Assembly: GCA_002280485.1 (NCBI GenBank)
Contig: NCED01000046.1
Location: 1-44,073, forward strand
Origin: Caulobacterales bacterium 32-69-10
GTDB taxonomy: Bacteria; Pseudomonadota; Alphaproteobacteria; Caulobacterales; Caulobacteraceae
Direction of reading: 5' to 3'
Length of the DNA stretch: 44,073 nt
In this document: positions 22,154 through 31,557 of the stretch, piece after piece
Layout: each line of letters begins with the position of its first letter
Position numbering within the stretch: position 1 is the first letter of the stretch
Made by a program: the position numbers and the translations under genes
The notes under the pieces: model-generated
The model's input: only the letters and a program-made list of their open reading frames with translations
What the model was told of the DNA's origin: nothing
The model's database searches: none

Positions 22154-23563
22154 TTATGTGCGCTGCGAAAGAGCATCGTGAATCCGGCCTAGGCTCTCGT
22201 CCCGCCCAAGCGCCGCCAGGGTCTTGGAAAGGTCGGGAGAGGGGCGCCCGGCGGTCAGGGCCGCCCGCAAATTGGGCCCGATCTTGCCCAGGCCTACCCC
22301 TTCGGCCCCAGCGAAGGCCTTGATCAGCAGGTCCAGGTCCGGGTCGGTCCAGCTTGTGGTCGCCGCCAGGGCTTCGCTCAGTCGCTGCAGACGCGAGGCG
22401 GCCTCGTCCGTCAGGGTGGCGCGGGCCTTGTCGTCGAGATGCAGCGGGCGGCGGGCCGTGAGGAACTGGGTTTCGTCGGCGAGCTGGGGGATGGTCTTGG
22501 CCCGGGTCTTCATAAACGGCATCGCCGCCTCCAGCCGCGCCAGGTCGGCGTCGGTCAGGGCCTCGCCCCGGGCGCGGTGCGCGTCGGCGGTCAGGGCCGC
22601 CAGCCGCGCGTCGTCGGCCTCGCGGATGTAGTGGGCGTTGACCGAGGCCAGCTTGTCCCAGTCCAGCCGCGCCGGCGCCCGGCCGACGTCGCGGATGTCA
22701 AACCAGGCGGCGGCCTGTTCGTCGGAGAAGATCTCGTCATCTCCGTGACCCCAGCCCAGGCGGGTCAGGTAGTTGCGCATGGCTTCGGGCAGGTAGCCCT
22801 GCGCGGCGAAGTCGCCGACCGCCTGGGCCCCGTGCCGCTTCGACAGCTTGGCCCCGTCCGGCCCGTGGATCAGGGGGATGTGGGCGAAGGCGGGCAGGTC
22901 CCAACCCAGGGCCTGATAGATCAGGGCCTGACGTGGGGCGTTGTTCAGATGGTCGTCGCCGCGGATGACGTGGGTCACCCCCATGTCGTGGTCGTCCACC
23001 ACCACGGCGAGGTTGTAGGTCGGCGCCCCGTCGCTGCGCAGCAGCACCAGGTCGTCGAGGTCCTTGTTGGCGAACCGGACCGGCCCCTGCACCAGGTCGT
23101 CGATGACCGTATCGGCCTCCTTGGGCCCCTTGAAGCGGATCACGTGGGGCAGGTTGGAGCCGGCAGGCGGGTCCTGGTCGCGCCACGGCGAGCGCACGGC
23201 GCGCCCCTCGGCCCGCGCAGCCTCGCGCTCGGCTTCCAGCTCGTCCGGGGTCATGTAGTCGCGATAGGCGTGACCGGCCGACAGCAGCTGGGCCACGGCC
23301 TCGCGGTGACGATCGGCGCGGGTGTGCTGGAACACCACTTCGCCGTCGTGCTCGACGCCGAGCCACGTCAGTCCTTCGAAGATGGCGGCCACGGCCGCCT
23401 CGGTCGAGCGGGCCCGGTCGGTGTCCTCGATGCGCAGCAGGAACTTGCCGCCGGTGTGGCGGGCGTAAAGCAGGTTGAACAGCGCCGTCCGCGCCCCTCC
23501 TATGTGCAGGAACCCGGTGGGGGAGGGGGCGAAGCGGGTGACGACGGCGGATTGGTCGGGCAT
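22154..23563 (-). CDS. gltX: glutamyl-tRNA synthetase
   Basis: Class I aminoacyl-tRNA synthetase charging tRNA-Glu (and often tRNA-Gln in alphaproteobacteria, for later amidation). The 469-residue protein has the ATP-site HIGH motif as HIGG (20-23, in APSPTGFLHIGGARTALFN) and the KMSKS motif as KLSKR (239-243). The ATG at 23561-23563 is preferred over upstream codons (to 23617) because family homology starts at VVTRFAPSPTG. It is divergent from comEC across a 52-nt gap that must hold both promoters. Confidence 0.96.
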   Translation of the reverse strand: MPDQSAVVTRFAPSPTGFLHIGGARTALFNLLYARHTGGKFLLRIEDTDRARSTEAAVAAIFEGLTWLGVEHDGEVVFQHTRADRHREAVAQLLSAGHAYRDYMTPDELEAEREAARAEGRAVRSPWRDQDPPAGSNLPHVIRFKGPKEADTVIDDLVQGPVRFANKDLDDLVLLRSDGAPTYNLAVVVDDHDMGVTHVIRGDDHLNNAPRQALIYQALGWDLPAFAHIPLIHGPDGAKLSKRHGAQAVGDFAAQGYLPEAMRNYLTRLGWGHGDDEIFSDEQAAAWFDIRDVGRAPARLDWDKLASVNAHYIREADDARLAALTADAHRARGEALTDADLARLEAAMPFMKTRAKTIPQLADETQFLTARRPLHLDDKARATLTDEAASRLQRLSEALAATTSWTDPDLDLLIKAFAGAEGVGLGKIGPNLRAALTAGRPSPDLSKTLAALGRDESLGRIHDALSQRT

Positions 23564-23615
23564 AGGCGCTGAGGGTCCGGTGGGGGCGGACGCTCGTACC
23601 AGCCATTGGGCGGCC

Positions 23616-25694
23616 ATGAAAGCCGAGGTGCTGGCCCAGGCCGAGCGCTGGACCCTGTGGACACCCGTCGCGGCGGGTCTCGGCGCGGCATGCTATTTCG
23701 CCCTGAAGACCGAGCCCGCCTCGAACCTGGTGCTGATCCTGGCCCTCGCCGCCGTGGCGGTCGCCGTCACCATCGGCTTGCGCGTCCGCAGCCGCGCCCT
23801 GGCGATCGCGTCGGCCCTGGCCTGTTTCGCCGTTCTGGGTTTCGCGGTTGCGTCCCTTCGCACCTACAGCGTCATCGCGCCGGTCGTCCCGGCCGGGCTG
23901 GGCGTGGTCACGGTGGAGGGCTTCGTGCTCGACGTGGTCTCGGCCAGCGCCGAGCGACCGCGCATGCTGGTCGCCCCCACCTATGTCCAGGGCCTGGCGC
24001 CTGAAGCCACCCCGGCGCGCGTCCGCATCACCGTCCGCGAGGGACTGGTCGGGCCGGGGCAGGCGATCCGGGTCCGCGCCCTGCTCAACCCGCCGCCGCC
24101 CCCGTCCGCTCCGGGAGCCTACGACTTCGCCAGGGACGCCTTCTTCGACAAGGTCGGCGGTTCAGGCCTGGCGCTGGGCCGGCCGCAGATCATCAGCCTG
24201 ATCCCGCCGCCCCTGCGCTTTCGAATCGGCATGGCCATAGACGCCGGCCGCTGGAGCCTCGCGCGCCGGCTGGTCGACAAGATGGGGCCTCGCACCGGCG
24301 GGCTGGCCGCGGCCCTGGTCACCGGCCACCAAGCGTGGCTGGCCGAGGACGACGTCCAGGCCATGCGGGATTCGGGCCTGGCCCACATCCTCTCCATATC
24401 CGGCGTGCACATGGCCATCGTCGGCGGCTTCCTCTTCGCCGGGATCCGCCTGCTGATCGCCGCCTGGCCGTGGCTCGCCCTGCGCGTGCCGGCCAAGAAG
24501 GTGGCGGCGGCCGGGGCCCTGCTCGCCGTCATCGTCTACCTCGTCATCTCGGGTCAGCCGCCGCCGGCCCAGCGCGCCGCCATCACCGCCGGGGTGGCCT
24601 TCGCCGCCGTCCTGCTCGGCCGCCGGGCCCTGACCCTGCACAGCCTGGCCATCGCCGCCCTGGTGGTCATCGCCCTGCAGCCCGAGGCGGTGACGCAGCC
24701 GGGCTTCCAGATGTCGTTCGCCGCCACCGCCGCCCTCCTGGCCCTGGCCGAAGCCTGGCCGCGGACATCGCGGGAGATCGACGTGCCCTGGCCGATCCAC
24801 TTGGCCCAGCGACTGCGGACCTGGCTGGTCGCCGCCTTCATGATCAGTTTTGTCGCCGGCATGGCCACCGGCCCCTTCGCCGTCCAGCACTTCAACCGCG
24901 TGACGTTGTGGGGGCTTCCGGCCAACCTCGCCACCGAGGCCCTGAGCTCCCTGCTGGTGCTGCCGGCCCTGGCCCTAGGGGCGGTCGGGGTGCTGTTCGG
25001 CGGCGGCGACTGGGCCCTGGCGGCGGCCGACTGGGGCCTCACCGTCACCGCCGACATCGCTCACCTGTTCGCGAACCTGCCCAAGGCGGTGGTCACCATC
25101 GCCAGCGCCCCAGCCTGGACCCTGCCGACCACCTTTCTCGGCCTGCTGTTCATCTGCCTGTGGGACGGCCGCCTGCGCTGGGTGGGCCTGATCCCCTTCG
25201 CCGCCGTCGCCCTGGCGCCAAGGCCGCCCACCCCCACGGCCTGGGTCGCCGCCGAGGGCGCCAACGCCGCCATCGTGGCGGACGGCGAGGCCGTTCCCCT
25301 GCGCACGACCCAGAAGTTCGGCTACGAGCTGTGGTCGCGTCGCCGCGGCTTCGAGCCCCTGGCCGAACCCCAGGCCCGCATCGACGCCCTGTTCGACTGC
25401 GGCCGCGACGCCTGCACCCCGCATGCGGACACGCCGGTGCGCCTGGCCGGCTGGTGGCGGCGCGTTCCGGCGCGGCCGGAGCAGGTCGCCGAGCTGTGCG
25501 CCCAGGCGGAGGTTGTGGTGCTGCGGACGGGGGAGGGGGTGTGCCCGAGCAAGCTGGTCCTCGGCCAGCGCCAACTCGCCGCCGGCGGCTCGGCCGAACT
25601 CTACCGCACCAAGGATGGCTGGCGCGTCGTCTGGGCCCAGCCCATGCGCGGCCGCCGGCCGTGGTCGGTGCAGGTGGGAGGGGCAGAGGAGTGA
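23616..25694 (+). CDS. comEC: ComEC/Rec2-family membrane channel protein
   Basis: Probable inner-membrane DNA-translocation channel of natural transformation. The 692-residue protein has an N-terminal DUF4131 region with two or three membrane helices (about 15-80), then an OB-like soluble part, then the Competence domain with about eight helices (about 240-520) and the motifs LSISGVHMAIVGG, SGQPPPAQRAAI and PGFQMSFAATAAL. The C-terminal part (about 545-692) is short and lacks the HxHxDH motif of the beta-lactamase-like nuclease domain, as in many alphaproteobacterial members. ATG 23616 begins MKAEVLAQAERW; upstream in-frame codons overlap gltX. It faces lexA across a hairpin. Confidence 0.9.
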   Translation: MKAEVLAQAERWTLWTPVAAGLGAACYFALKTEPASNLVLILALAAVAVAVTIGLRVRSRALAIASALACFAVLGFAVASLRTYSVIAPVVPAGLGVVTVEGFVLDVVSASAERPRMLVAPTYVQGLAPEATPARVRITVREGLVGPGQAIRVRALLNPPPPPSAPGAYDFARDAFFDKVGGSGLALGRPQIISLIPPPLRFRIGMAIDAGRWSLARRLVDKMGPRTGGLAAALVTGHQAWLAEDDVQAMRDSGLAHILSISGVHMAIVGGFLFAGIRLLIAAWPWLALRVPAKKVAAAGALLAVIVYLVISGQPPPAQRAAITAGVAFAAVLLGRRALTLHSLAIAALVVIALQPEAVTQPGFQMSFAATAALLALAEAWPRTSREIDVPWPIHLAQRLRTWLVAAFMISFVAGMATGPFAVQHFNRVTLWGLPANLATEALSSLLVLPALALGAVGVLFGGGDWALAAADWGLTVTADIAHLFANLPKAVVTIASAPAWTLPTTFLGLLFICLWDGRLRWVGLIPFAAVALAPRPPTPTAWVAAEGANAAIVADGEAVPLRTTQKFGYELWSRRRGFEPLAEPQARIDALFDCGRDACTPHADTPVRLAGWWRRVPARPEQVAELCAQAEVVVLRTGEGVCPSKLVLGQRQLAAGGSAELYRTKDGWRVVWAQPMRGRRPWSVQVGGAEE

Positions 25695-25695
25695 A

Positions 25696-25733
25696 AGATC
25701 CTCCCCCAGCCACAAGAGGCCGGGGGAAGATCT
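25696..25733. terminator. bidirectional hairpin between comEC and lexA
   Basis: AGATCCTCCCCC (25696-25707) pairs with GGGGGAAGATCT (25722-25733), one mismatch in 12, with a 14-nt loop. It fills the 42-nt gap between the convergent comEC and lexA stops, so it can serve both directions. No long T-tract follows on either side. Confidence 0.55.
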
Positions 25734-25736
25734 AGG

Positions 25737-26429
25737 TCAGTGGTACTTGCGGATCAGGCCGACCAGCTTGCCCTGCACCTGGACCTGGTCGGGCCCCAGG
25801 ATGCGGGTCTCGTAGTTGCGGTTCGCCGGCTCCAGCGCGATCGAGGCGCCGCGGCGGCGAAGGCGCTTTAGGGTGGCTTCCTCGCCCATGACCAGGGCTA
25901 CGACGATCTCGCCATTGTTGGCGTTGTCGCCCTTCTTGATGACCACGAGGTCGCCGTCGAGGATGCCGGCCTCGATCATCGAATCCCCCTGGACCTCCAG
26001 GATGAAGTGCTCGCCCTGGCCCAGCATGCTTTCGGGCACCGAGATGCGCTCGCGCTCGTGTTGGATCGCCTCGATGGGCGTACCGGCGGCGATGCGGCCC
26101 AGCATCGGAAGCTCGCGCACGTCGTTCGACGGTTCCGGCGCCGGCCGCGGCCCGCCGTTCCCGTCGATCACCTGCGGCTTGAAGGGCTGTCGGCCGCGCC
26201 CGCCGGCCGTGGCCTGCTCGGGCAGCTTGACCACTTCCAGCGCCCGGGCCCGGTGGGGCAGGCGGCGCAGGAAGCCGCGCTCCTCCAGGGCGGTGATCAG
26301 CCGGTGGATGCCGGACTTGGAGGCGAGGTCGAGAGCATCCTTCATCTCGTCGAACGAGGGGGAGACGCCGGTCTCCTTCAGCCGCTCGTGGATGAACATC
26401 AGCAGTTCGTGCTGCTTGCGCGTGAGCAT
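25737..26429 (-). CDS. lexA: LexA, SOS response repressor and self-cleaving protease
   Basis: Represses DNA-damage genes and cleaves itself when RecA is activated. With ATG at 26427-26429 it is 230 residues. It has the N-terminal winged helix ([37 protein letters not shown]), a linker (about 70-105), the cleavage site Ala115-Gly116 in [10 protein letters not shown], the catalytic dyad Ser150 (QGDSMIEAG) and Lys188 (EEATLKRL), and a C-terminal [13 protein letters not shown]. An in-frame extension to 26465 would place the start in the operator leader and is rejected. A perfect SOS box 55 nt upstream indicates autoregulation. The sidA-like gene at 885 carries the same operator. Confidence 0.97.
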   Translation of the reverse strand: MLTRKQHELLMFIHERLKETGVSPSFDEMKDALDLASKSGIHRLITALEERGFLRRLPHRARALEVVKLPEQATAGGRGRQPFKPQVIDGNGGPRPAPEPSNDVRELPMLGRIAAGTPIEAIQHERERISVPESMLGQGEHFILEVQGDSMIEAGILDGDLVVIKKGDNANNGEIVVALVMGEEATLKRLRRRGASIALEPANRNYETRILGPDQVQVQGKLVGLIRKYH

Positions 26430-26483
26430 GCAAAGCGCCTTTCGAATCGAAGGTCGGCGGAACAAACCGTCAACACATCCGAT

Positions 26484-26512
26484 GTTCTGTAAGTGTTCTT
26501 ACTTAATGTCAA
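26484..26512 (-). promoter_or_regulatory. lexA promoter with SOS box
   Basis: GTTC (26484-26487), 7 nt, GTTC (26495-26498) is a perfect alphaproteobacterial LexA operator. On the - strand a consensus -35 TTGACA lies at 26512-26507, so the box occupies the spacer and -10 region, 55 nt before the lexA ATG. A degenerate second copy, GAAC-N7-CAAC, lies at 26460-26474. The same stretch has TTAA-N7-TAAAC (26503-26518), one base off the CtrA consensus TTAA-N7-TTAAC and overlapping the -35. Confidence 0.8.
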
Positions 26513-26597
26513 GTAAACGCTGCTGCGCGTTCGCCGAACGCGCTCCGCCTTGAATCGCAAAGATTCTCGCAGTCGAATTGTGCGAGGGCCCAGCGCC

Positions 26598-27134
26598 TCA
26601 GCGCCCCGCAATCTCCTGATTGAGAATCTCTTGCCAGCGCTCAAGACCGTGCTGGATCTCCTTCCAGCTCTTTTCGCCAACCTCGGTGCGGATGAACCAG
26701 CGCGGATAGTCGACATCCCTGACCGACACCCACACGCCAATGTTCTCGACGGCGTTCGACAAGCTGGCCATGTTCATGGCTGTGGTCTGGGTTAAGGCCT
26801 GCATGTCCGCCCTGCCTATGACCGTCGTCGTGTCGTAGCCGGGGATTTCCCATCCCCACTCCCGTATCTGTTCATAGGGGTACTCGCGCTCGACCTTGCA
26901 GTGGTTCTTCGACTGTAACCAGGCGCTCATGTCGAGGCGGCCACGGCGGGTTTGGCGCTTGTAGATTCCCAGGATGCGCCAGAAGATCAGTCCCCAGAGG
27001 ATCACGAGGGAGGCGATCCCGACCGAGGGACTCTTGGTGACGCCGCCCAAGACAAGGGCGGCCACGGGCGCAAGGAAAGTGGCCAGCAGATGGAGCAGCA
27101 AGCTCCAGATCAACGCCATGCTCCGGTTCTTCAT
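26598..27134 (-). CDS. hypothetical membrane protein between trpC and lexA
   Basis: A 178-residue protein with two N-terminal membrane helices (about 7-30 and 37-56), a basic linker (KRQTRRGR) and a cytosolic C-terminal domain of about 110 residues rich in Trp and charged residues (YPYEQIREWGWEIPGY, VWVSVRDVDYPRWFIRTE, ERWQEILNQ). The last part resembles small soluble domains seen in uncharacterised families such as DUF4755, but I cannot assign it firmly. GC content is visibly lower than that of its neighbours and codon choice is less biased, which suggests later acquisition. In Caulobacter and relatives I recall moaC and moeA between trpC and lexA; here this gene occupies that place. Confidence 0.7.
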   Translation of the reverse strand: MKNRSMALIWSLLLHLLATFLAPVAALVLGGVTKSPSVGIASLVILWGLIFWRILGIYKRQTRRGRLDMSAWLQSKNHCKVEREYPYEQIREWGWEIPGYDTTTVIGRADMQALTQTTAMNMASLSNAVENIGVWVSVRDVDYPRWFIRTEVGEKSWKEIQHGLERWQEILNQEIAGR

Positions 27135-27228
27135 CTTCGCCCCCCCAGGCGTTCAAACCGGGCCATTGTTAGGTCAACAGGGGCCCAGGACAATACGGTT
27201 GGCGCAAGACGCTGTTGTTGCCGAGGAT

Positions 27229-28014
27229 TTACGCCAGCAGCGCCCGGGTCGCGGCGGTTACGTCGGCCTGACGCATCAGGCTTTCGCCGACCAGCATCGC
27301 CTTTGCCCCGGTCCGGCTGAGTCGCGCCACGTCGGCCGGGGTGAAGATGCCGCTCTCGGCGACCAGCACCGAATCGGCCGGAGCCATGGCCGCCAGCCGC
27401 TCGGTGACGGCGAGGTCGACGACGAAGCTCTTCAGATCGCGATTGTTGATCCCGATCAGCTTGGCGCCGAGCGTCACCGCGCGGGCCATCTCGGCTTCAT
27501 CGTGCACCTCGACCAGGGCGTCCATGCCCCAGCGTGCGGCCTCGGCCATCTGGTCGGCCGCGACCGAGTCCTCGACCATGGCCATGATCACCAGGATGGC
27601 GTCGGCGCCGAGCGCGCGCGATTCGGCCACCTGCCACGGATCGACCAGGAACTCCTTGCGCAGGCAGGGCAGGCCGACGGCCGCCCGGGCGGCGACCAGA
27701 TAGGCGTCGTCGCCCTGGAAACTCGGCCCATCGGTCAGCACCGACAGGCAGCTGGCGCCGCCGGCCTCATAAGCCTTGGCGAGCGCGGGCGGATCGAAGT
27801 CCTCGCGGATCAGGCCCTTGGACGGGCTGGCCTTCTTGACCTCGGCGATGAGGGCCAGCTTGCCCGGCGGCGCATGGGTCAGGGCGGCGGCGAACCCGCG
27901 CGGCGCCGAGGCGGCCTTGGCCCGGGCGTCCAGGGCGTCCGGCGTCGTGGCGGCGCGGCGCTGCGCCACCTCGGCCCGCTTGTAGTCGGCGATCCTGGCC
28001 AGGATGTCGCTCAT
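27229..28014 (-). CDS. trpC: indole-3-glycerol phosphate synthase
   Basis: Converts carboxyphenylamino-deoxyribulose phosphate to indoleglycerol phosphate in tryptophan synthesis. The 261-residue TIM barrel is complete: [15 protein letters not shown] with the catalytic Lys pair, [13 protein letters not shown], the [11 protein letters not shown] loop and VAESGI near the C-terminus. It is monofunctional, with no PRAI (TrpF) fusion. The ATG overlaps the trpD stop by 4 bases (28011-28014), so trpG-trpD-trpC behaves as one coupled unit. Confidence 0.96.
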   Translation of the reverse strand: MSDILARIADYKRAEVAQRRAATTPDALDARAKAASAPRGFAAALTHAPPGKLALIAEVKKASPSKGLIREDFDPPALAKAYEAGGASCLSVLTDGPSFQGDDAYLVAARAAVGLPCLRKEFLVDPWQVAESRALGADAILVIMAMVEDSVAADQMAEAARWGMDALVEVHDEAEMARAVTLGAKLIGINNRDLKSFVVDLAVTERLAAMAPADSVLVAESGIFTPADVARLSRTGAKAMLVGESLMRQADVTAATRALLA

Positions 28015-29024
28015 GCGTTGCTCGCCTTCACCAGACCGTCCAGGGCGGCCTGGGCCCGGCCGTCGTCGATCACCGTCGCGCCCAGGTCGATGCCCTCGCG
28101 CAGGGTCTCGACCGTTTCGGCGACCAGGAAGGCGGCGGCGGCGTTGAGCAGCACCATGTCGCGGTAGGCGCCGGTCTGGCCGGCCAGCAGGTCGCGCAGG
28201 GCCTGGGCGTTATGGGCCGGATCGCCGCCGCGTAGATCCTCCTGCGACCGACGCTCCAGGCCCACGGCCTCGGGGGAGACGGTGAACAGGCGCACGGCGC
28301 CGTCGCGCCACTCGGCCACCTCGGTCGGGCCGGTGATGGTCATCTCATCCATGCCCTGGCCATGCACCACCCAGGCGCGCTCGGCGCCGAGCTGGCCCAG
28401 CACCCGGGCGATCGGCTCCACCCAGCGGTTGGAATAGACCCCGACCACCTGCCGCCTGGCGCCGGCGGGGTTGGTCACCGGGCCCAGCAGGTTGAAGATG
28501 GTGCGGAACCCCAGGTCGGCGCGGATGGGCGAGACGTGGCGCATGGCGCCATGGTGGGTCTGGGCGAACAGGAAGGCGATCCCGGCTTCGTCCAGGGCGC
28601 GGCGCTGCTGCTCCAGGGTGGCGTGGATATTGACGCCCAGCGAGGTCAGAACATCAGCCGCGCCCGACTTGGACGACAGGGCCCGGTTGCCGTGCTTGGC
28701 CACCTTCAGTCCGCCGCCGGCGGCCACGAAGCCGACAGCGGTCGAGATGTTGAGGGTGTGCAGTCCGTCCCCGCCGGTGCCGCAGACGTCGATGACGGGA
28801 TAGGGGACCTCCAGCATCACCGCCGCCCGGCGCATGGCCCGGGCTCCGGCGACGATCTCGCCCACCGTCTCGCCGCGCAGGCGCATGGCGGTCAGGGCGG
28901 CGGCCACCTGGGCGGGGCTGGGTTCACCCCTTAGGCAGGCGGCGAAGAAGGCCTCGGCGTCGTCCTCGGTGAGGTTGGCCCCGTCGGCCAGCCGGGCCAG
29001 CAGGGGCTTGAAGGCGTCGGACAT
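28011..29024 (-). CDS. trpD: anthranilate phosphoribosyltransferase
   Basis: Transfers phosphoribose from PRPP to anthranilate. The 337-residue protein has an N-terminal helical domain ([14 protein letters not shown]), the PRPP-binding glycine motif [34 protein letters not shown], the anthranilate-site region [14 protein letters not shown], and [11 protein letters not shown]. It starts 4 nt after the trpG stop and its own stop overlaps trpC. It is not fused to the glutaminase TrpG, unlike in enterobacteria. Confidence 0.97.
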   Translation of the reverse strand: MSDAFKPLLARLADGANLTEDDAEAFFAACLRGEPSPAQVAAALTAMRLRGETVGEIVAGARAMRRAAVMLEVPYPVIDVCGTGGDGLHTLNISTAVGFVAAGGGLKVAKHGNRALSSKSGAADVLTSLGVNIHATLEQQRRALDEAGIAFLFAQTHHGAMRHVSPIRADLGFRTIFNLLGPVTNPAGARRQVVGVYSNRWVEPIARVLGQLGAERAWVVHGQGMDEMTITGPTEVAEWRDGAVRLFTVSPEAVGLERRSQEDLRGGDPAHNAQALRDLLAGQTGAYRDMVLLNAAAAFLVAETVETLREGIDLGATVIDDGRAQAALDGLVKASNA

Positions 29025-29028
29025 GGGC

Positions 29029-29619
29029 TTACGCCAGGGCGGCGCGCTGGACGCCCGCGAGGTCGAGGAAATTGGCCAGCAGCTCGCGACCGTTCTCGGT
29101 GGCGATCGATTCGGGGTGGAACTGGACCCCGTGGATCGGCCGCTGCTTGTGGCGCAGGCCCATGATCTCGCCGTCCTCGGTCCAGGCCACGACCTCCAGC
29201 ACGTCGGGCAAGGGATCGGCCAGGACCGCCAGGGAGTGGTAGCGGGTGGCGATGAAGCCGTCGCGGATGCCGGCGAACAGGCCCTCGCCCTTGTGATGGA
29301 TCGGGCTGGTCTTGCCGTGCATCAGGGCCTTGGCGCGGATCACCTGGCCGCCGAACGCCTGTCCGATCGCCTGGTGGCCGAGGCACACGCCCAGGATCGG
29401 CAGATCGGCGGGGGCGCTGGTCAGCAGCTCCAGGCACATGCCCGCCTCGTTGGGGGTGCAGGGGCCCGGCGACAGCAGCACCGCCTCGGGCCGGGTCGCC
29501 AGGGCCTCGGCCGCGCTCATGGCGTCGTTGCGGATGACGCGCGTGGCGGCGCCCAACTCGGCCAGGTAGTGGACGAGGTTGTAGGTGAAGCTGTCGTAGT
29601 TATCGACGACCAGGATCAT
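29029..29619 (-). CDS. trpG: anthranilate synthase component II (glutamine amidotransferase)
   Basis: Class I glutaminase supplying ammonia to TrpE for anthranilate formation. The 196-residue protein has the [12 protein letters not shown] start, [12 protein letters not shown] oxyanion region, the nucleophile Cys79 in [11 protein letters not shown] and the His/Glu pair in GVQFHPESI. The same fold can serve aminodeoxychorismate synthase (PabA), and in many bacteria one subunit serves both. First gene of the trpG-trpD-trpC unit; its promoter must lie in 29620-29713, where I see no clear hexamers. Confidence 0.95.
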   Translation of the reverse strand: MILVVDNYDSFTYNLVHYLAELGAATRVIRNDAMSAAEALATRPEAVLLSPGPCTPNEAGMCLELLTSAPADLPILGVCLGHQAIGQAFGGQVIRAKALMHGKTSPIHHKGEGLFAGIRDGFIATRYHSLAVLADPLPDVLEVVAWTEDGEIMGLRHKQRPIHGVQFHPESIATENGRELLANFLDLAGVQRAALA

Positions 29620-29713
29620 GGGGCGGTGTCATAAGCGGTGCGGGCCTCAGAGCCAAGGGCGGTGCAGCCGCCTGCGCTGGCGGGGCGCCTGAGAATCTGC
29701 GCAGCTTCACCGG

Positions 29714-29986
29714 ATGGTCGATGTGTTGGGTCCCCTATTTGACGAAGAGCCGCAACCGGCGGTCGCTCGCGCCGCGGTCCTGACGCCGCCGGCGATCAAG
29801 GCCGCCCGCGCCCAGCTCAATCCTGTGCGCGCGCCGCAATCGGTCTGGCCCCTGATCGGCGCCGCGGTTCTCTGCGCCGGATCGGCCGCGGCCCTGGTCC
29901 TGGCGGTGATCCTCGGCCCGCCGAACTTCGGCCCCGACATCACCATCTCCAAGCCGATCCCCGAACTGCGGGCGCCGGTGCGGTAA
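29714..29986 (+). CDS. small hypothetical single-pass membrane protein
   Basis: A 90-residue ORF on the strand opposite the trp genes, filling the space between trpG and trpE. The N-terminal half is soluble, Ala/Pro-rich with an acidic start (MVDVLGPLFDEEPQ). One membrane helix spans about 45-68, and a short C-terminal tail follows (PNFGPDITISKPIPELR). Codon use matches the surrounding genes, which supports a real gene. No family recognised. The stop faces trpE across a hairpin. Confidence 0.6.
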   Translation: MVDVLGPLFDEEPQPAVARAAVLTPPAIKAARAQLNPVRAPQSVWPLIGAAVLCAGSAAALVLAVILGPPNFGPDITISKPIPELRAPVR

Positions 29987-29995
29987 GCCGAATCC

Positions 29996-30022
29996 TGTCC
30001 CTCACCTTCATGGGGAGGGACA
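29996..30022. terminator. bidirectional hairpin between the 90-residue gene and trpE
   Basis: TGTCCCTC (29996-30003) and GAGGGACA (30015-30022) form a perfect 8-bp stem with an 11-nt loop in the 41-nt gap between two convergent stop codons (29986 and 30028). It probably ends trpE transcription on the - strand and the small gene on the + strand. No strong T-tract. Confidence 0.5.
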
Positions 30023-30027
30023 AGGGA

Positions 30028-31557
30028 TCACCCCCCGAAACGCCAGGCCTCTTCGGCCGCACGCCTCAGGGCGCGGGTCTTGTGGCGGGTTTCTTCGTAT
30101 TCGGCGTCCGGATCGCTGTCGGCGACCACGCCGCCGCCGCCCTGGACGTACATCATGCCGTCCTTGAACAGGGCCGTACGCAGGATGATGCAGGTGTCGA
30201 CCGAGCCGTTGGCCGAGATGTATCCGGCGGCCCCGGCGTAGGCCATGCCGCGCTTTTCGGTCTCGAGCTCGTCGATGATCTGCATCGCCCGGACCTTGGG
30301 CGCGCCGGACAGCGTGCCGGCGGGAAGGGCGGTCAGGATCACGTCGACGGGGTCCAGCCCCTCCGGCGCCTCGCCCTCCACGTTGGAGACGATGTGCATG
30401 ACGGTGGAGTAGCGCTCGATCTTGAAGCTCTCGGTCACCTTGACCCGCGGGCCGGTCACCGGGGCGTTGCGGCCGTCGTCGTTCAGCATCACCGCCCGGC
30501 CGACATCATTGCGCCCCAGGTCGAGCAGCATCAGGTGCTCGGCCCGCTCCTTGGGGTCGGCCAGGAGTTCGCGCTCGTATTCGGCGTCCTGCTCGGGCGT
30601 CGCGCCGCGCGGGCGGGTGCCGGCGATGGGGCGGATGGTGACCTTGCCGTCGCGCAGGCGGACCAGGATTTCCGGGCTGGAGCCGGCCAGCTGGAAGTTT
30701 CCGAAGTTCAGGTAGAACAGGAAGGGCGCCGGGTTCAGCCGCCGCAGCGAGCGGTAGAAGGCGAACGGGTCGAGCGGGAAGGGCGCGCGAAAGCGGTGGC
30801 TCGGCACCACCTGGAAGATGTCGCCGGCGGCGATGTAGCCCTTCGCGATGTCGACGATGCGGTGATAGTCCGCCCGCGTCACCGGGCTCTCGGGCGGTTG
30901 CTGGGCGTGGGGCTGGGTGGCCTTGCGCGGGGGCAGGGCGGCGCGCAGGTCGGTCTCGATCTCCGCCAGCCGCGCTACGGCGGCGTCATAGGCCTGGCGG
31001 GCGTCCACGCCCGATGCAGGCCGCACCGTGGTCGACAGGATGATCTCCTGGCCGATGGCGTCGAACACCGCCACCACCGACGGGCGGATCATCACGGCGT
31101 CGGGGAGCCCCAGCGTATCCGGCTTGGCCGGCCCCACCGGCTCGAACAGCCGGATCATGTCGTATCCCAGCACCCCGAACAGGCCCGAGACCATCGGCGG
31201 CAGCTCCGGCGGCAGCGGCATCTGCACCGCCGCGACCAGGGCCCGCAGGGAGGCCAGGGCGGGCAGGGGTTCGGGGGTGAAGGCGCCGGCGGCGATGGCC
31301 GGCCCTTGCGCGACCTCGGCCTTGTCGCCGAAGCAGCGCCAGACCAGGTCGGGGTTCATGGCCACGATCGAATAGCGCCCGCGCCAGGCCCCGCCCTCCA
31401 CCGATTCGTAGAGGAAGGCGTAGGGTCGGCCCTGGGCCAGCTTCAGATAGGCCGAGACCGGCGTCTCCAGGTCGTCGATCAGGCGGGTCCACACCACCTG
31501 GCCTTCGCCGCGGCCATAGGCCTCAGCGAAGCCGTCGAAGTCGGGCTGGCAGATCAC
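30028..31557 (-). CDS. trpE: anthranilate synthase component I
   Basis: Makes anthranilate from chorismate with ammonia from TrpG. The 509-residue protein has the N-terminal regulatory domain, including the LLESVEGG-like tryptophan-feedback motif (LYESVEGGAWRGRYS), and the chorismate-binding domain with GDIFQVVPSHRF, PIAGTRPRG, LLDLGRNDVGR, VMHIVSNVEG, ALPAGTLSGAPKVRAM and GGGGVVADSDP. About 13 extra residues follow DVGR (AVMLNDDGRNAPV) relative to E. coli TrpE. The start is GTG 31557-31555, overlapping the ppiD stop by 4 bases, so the gene is probably co-transcribed with ppiD and separated from trpGDC. Confidence 0.96.
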   Translation of the reverse strand: MICQPDFDGFAEAYGRGEGQVVWTRLIDDLETPVSAYLKLAQGRPYAFLYESVEGGAWRGRYSIVAMNPDLVWRCFGDKAEVAQGPAIAAGAFTPEPLPALASLRALVAAVQMPLPPELPPMVSGLFGVLGYDMIRLFEPVGPAKPDTLGLPDAVMIRPSVVAVFDAIGQEIILSTTVRPASGVDARQAYDAAVARLAEIETDLRAALPPRKATQPHAQQPPESPVTRADYHRIVDIAKGYIAAGDIFQVVPSHRFRAPFPLDPFAFYRSLRRLNPAPFLFYLNFGNFQLAGSSPEILVRLRDGKVTIRPIAGTRPRGATPEQDAEYERELLADPKERAEHLMLLDLGRNDVGRAVMLNDDGRNAPVTGPRVKVTESFKIERYSTVMHIVSNVEGEAPEGLDPVDVILTALPAGTLSGAPKVRAMQIIDELETEKRGMAYAGAAGYISANGSVDTCIILRTALFKDGMMYVQGGGGVVADSDPDAEYEETRHKTRALRRAAEEAWRFGG

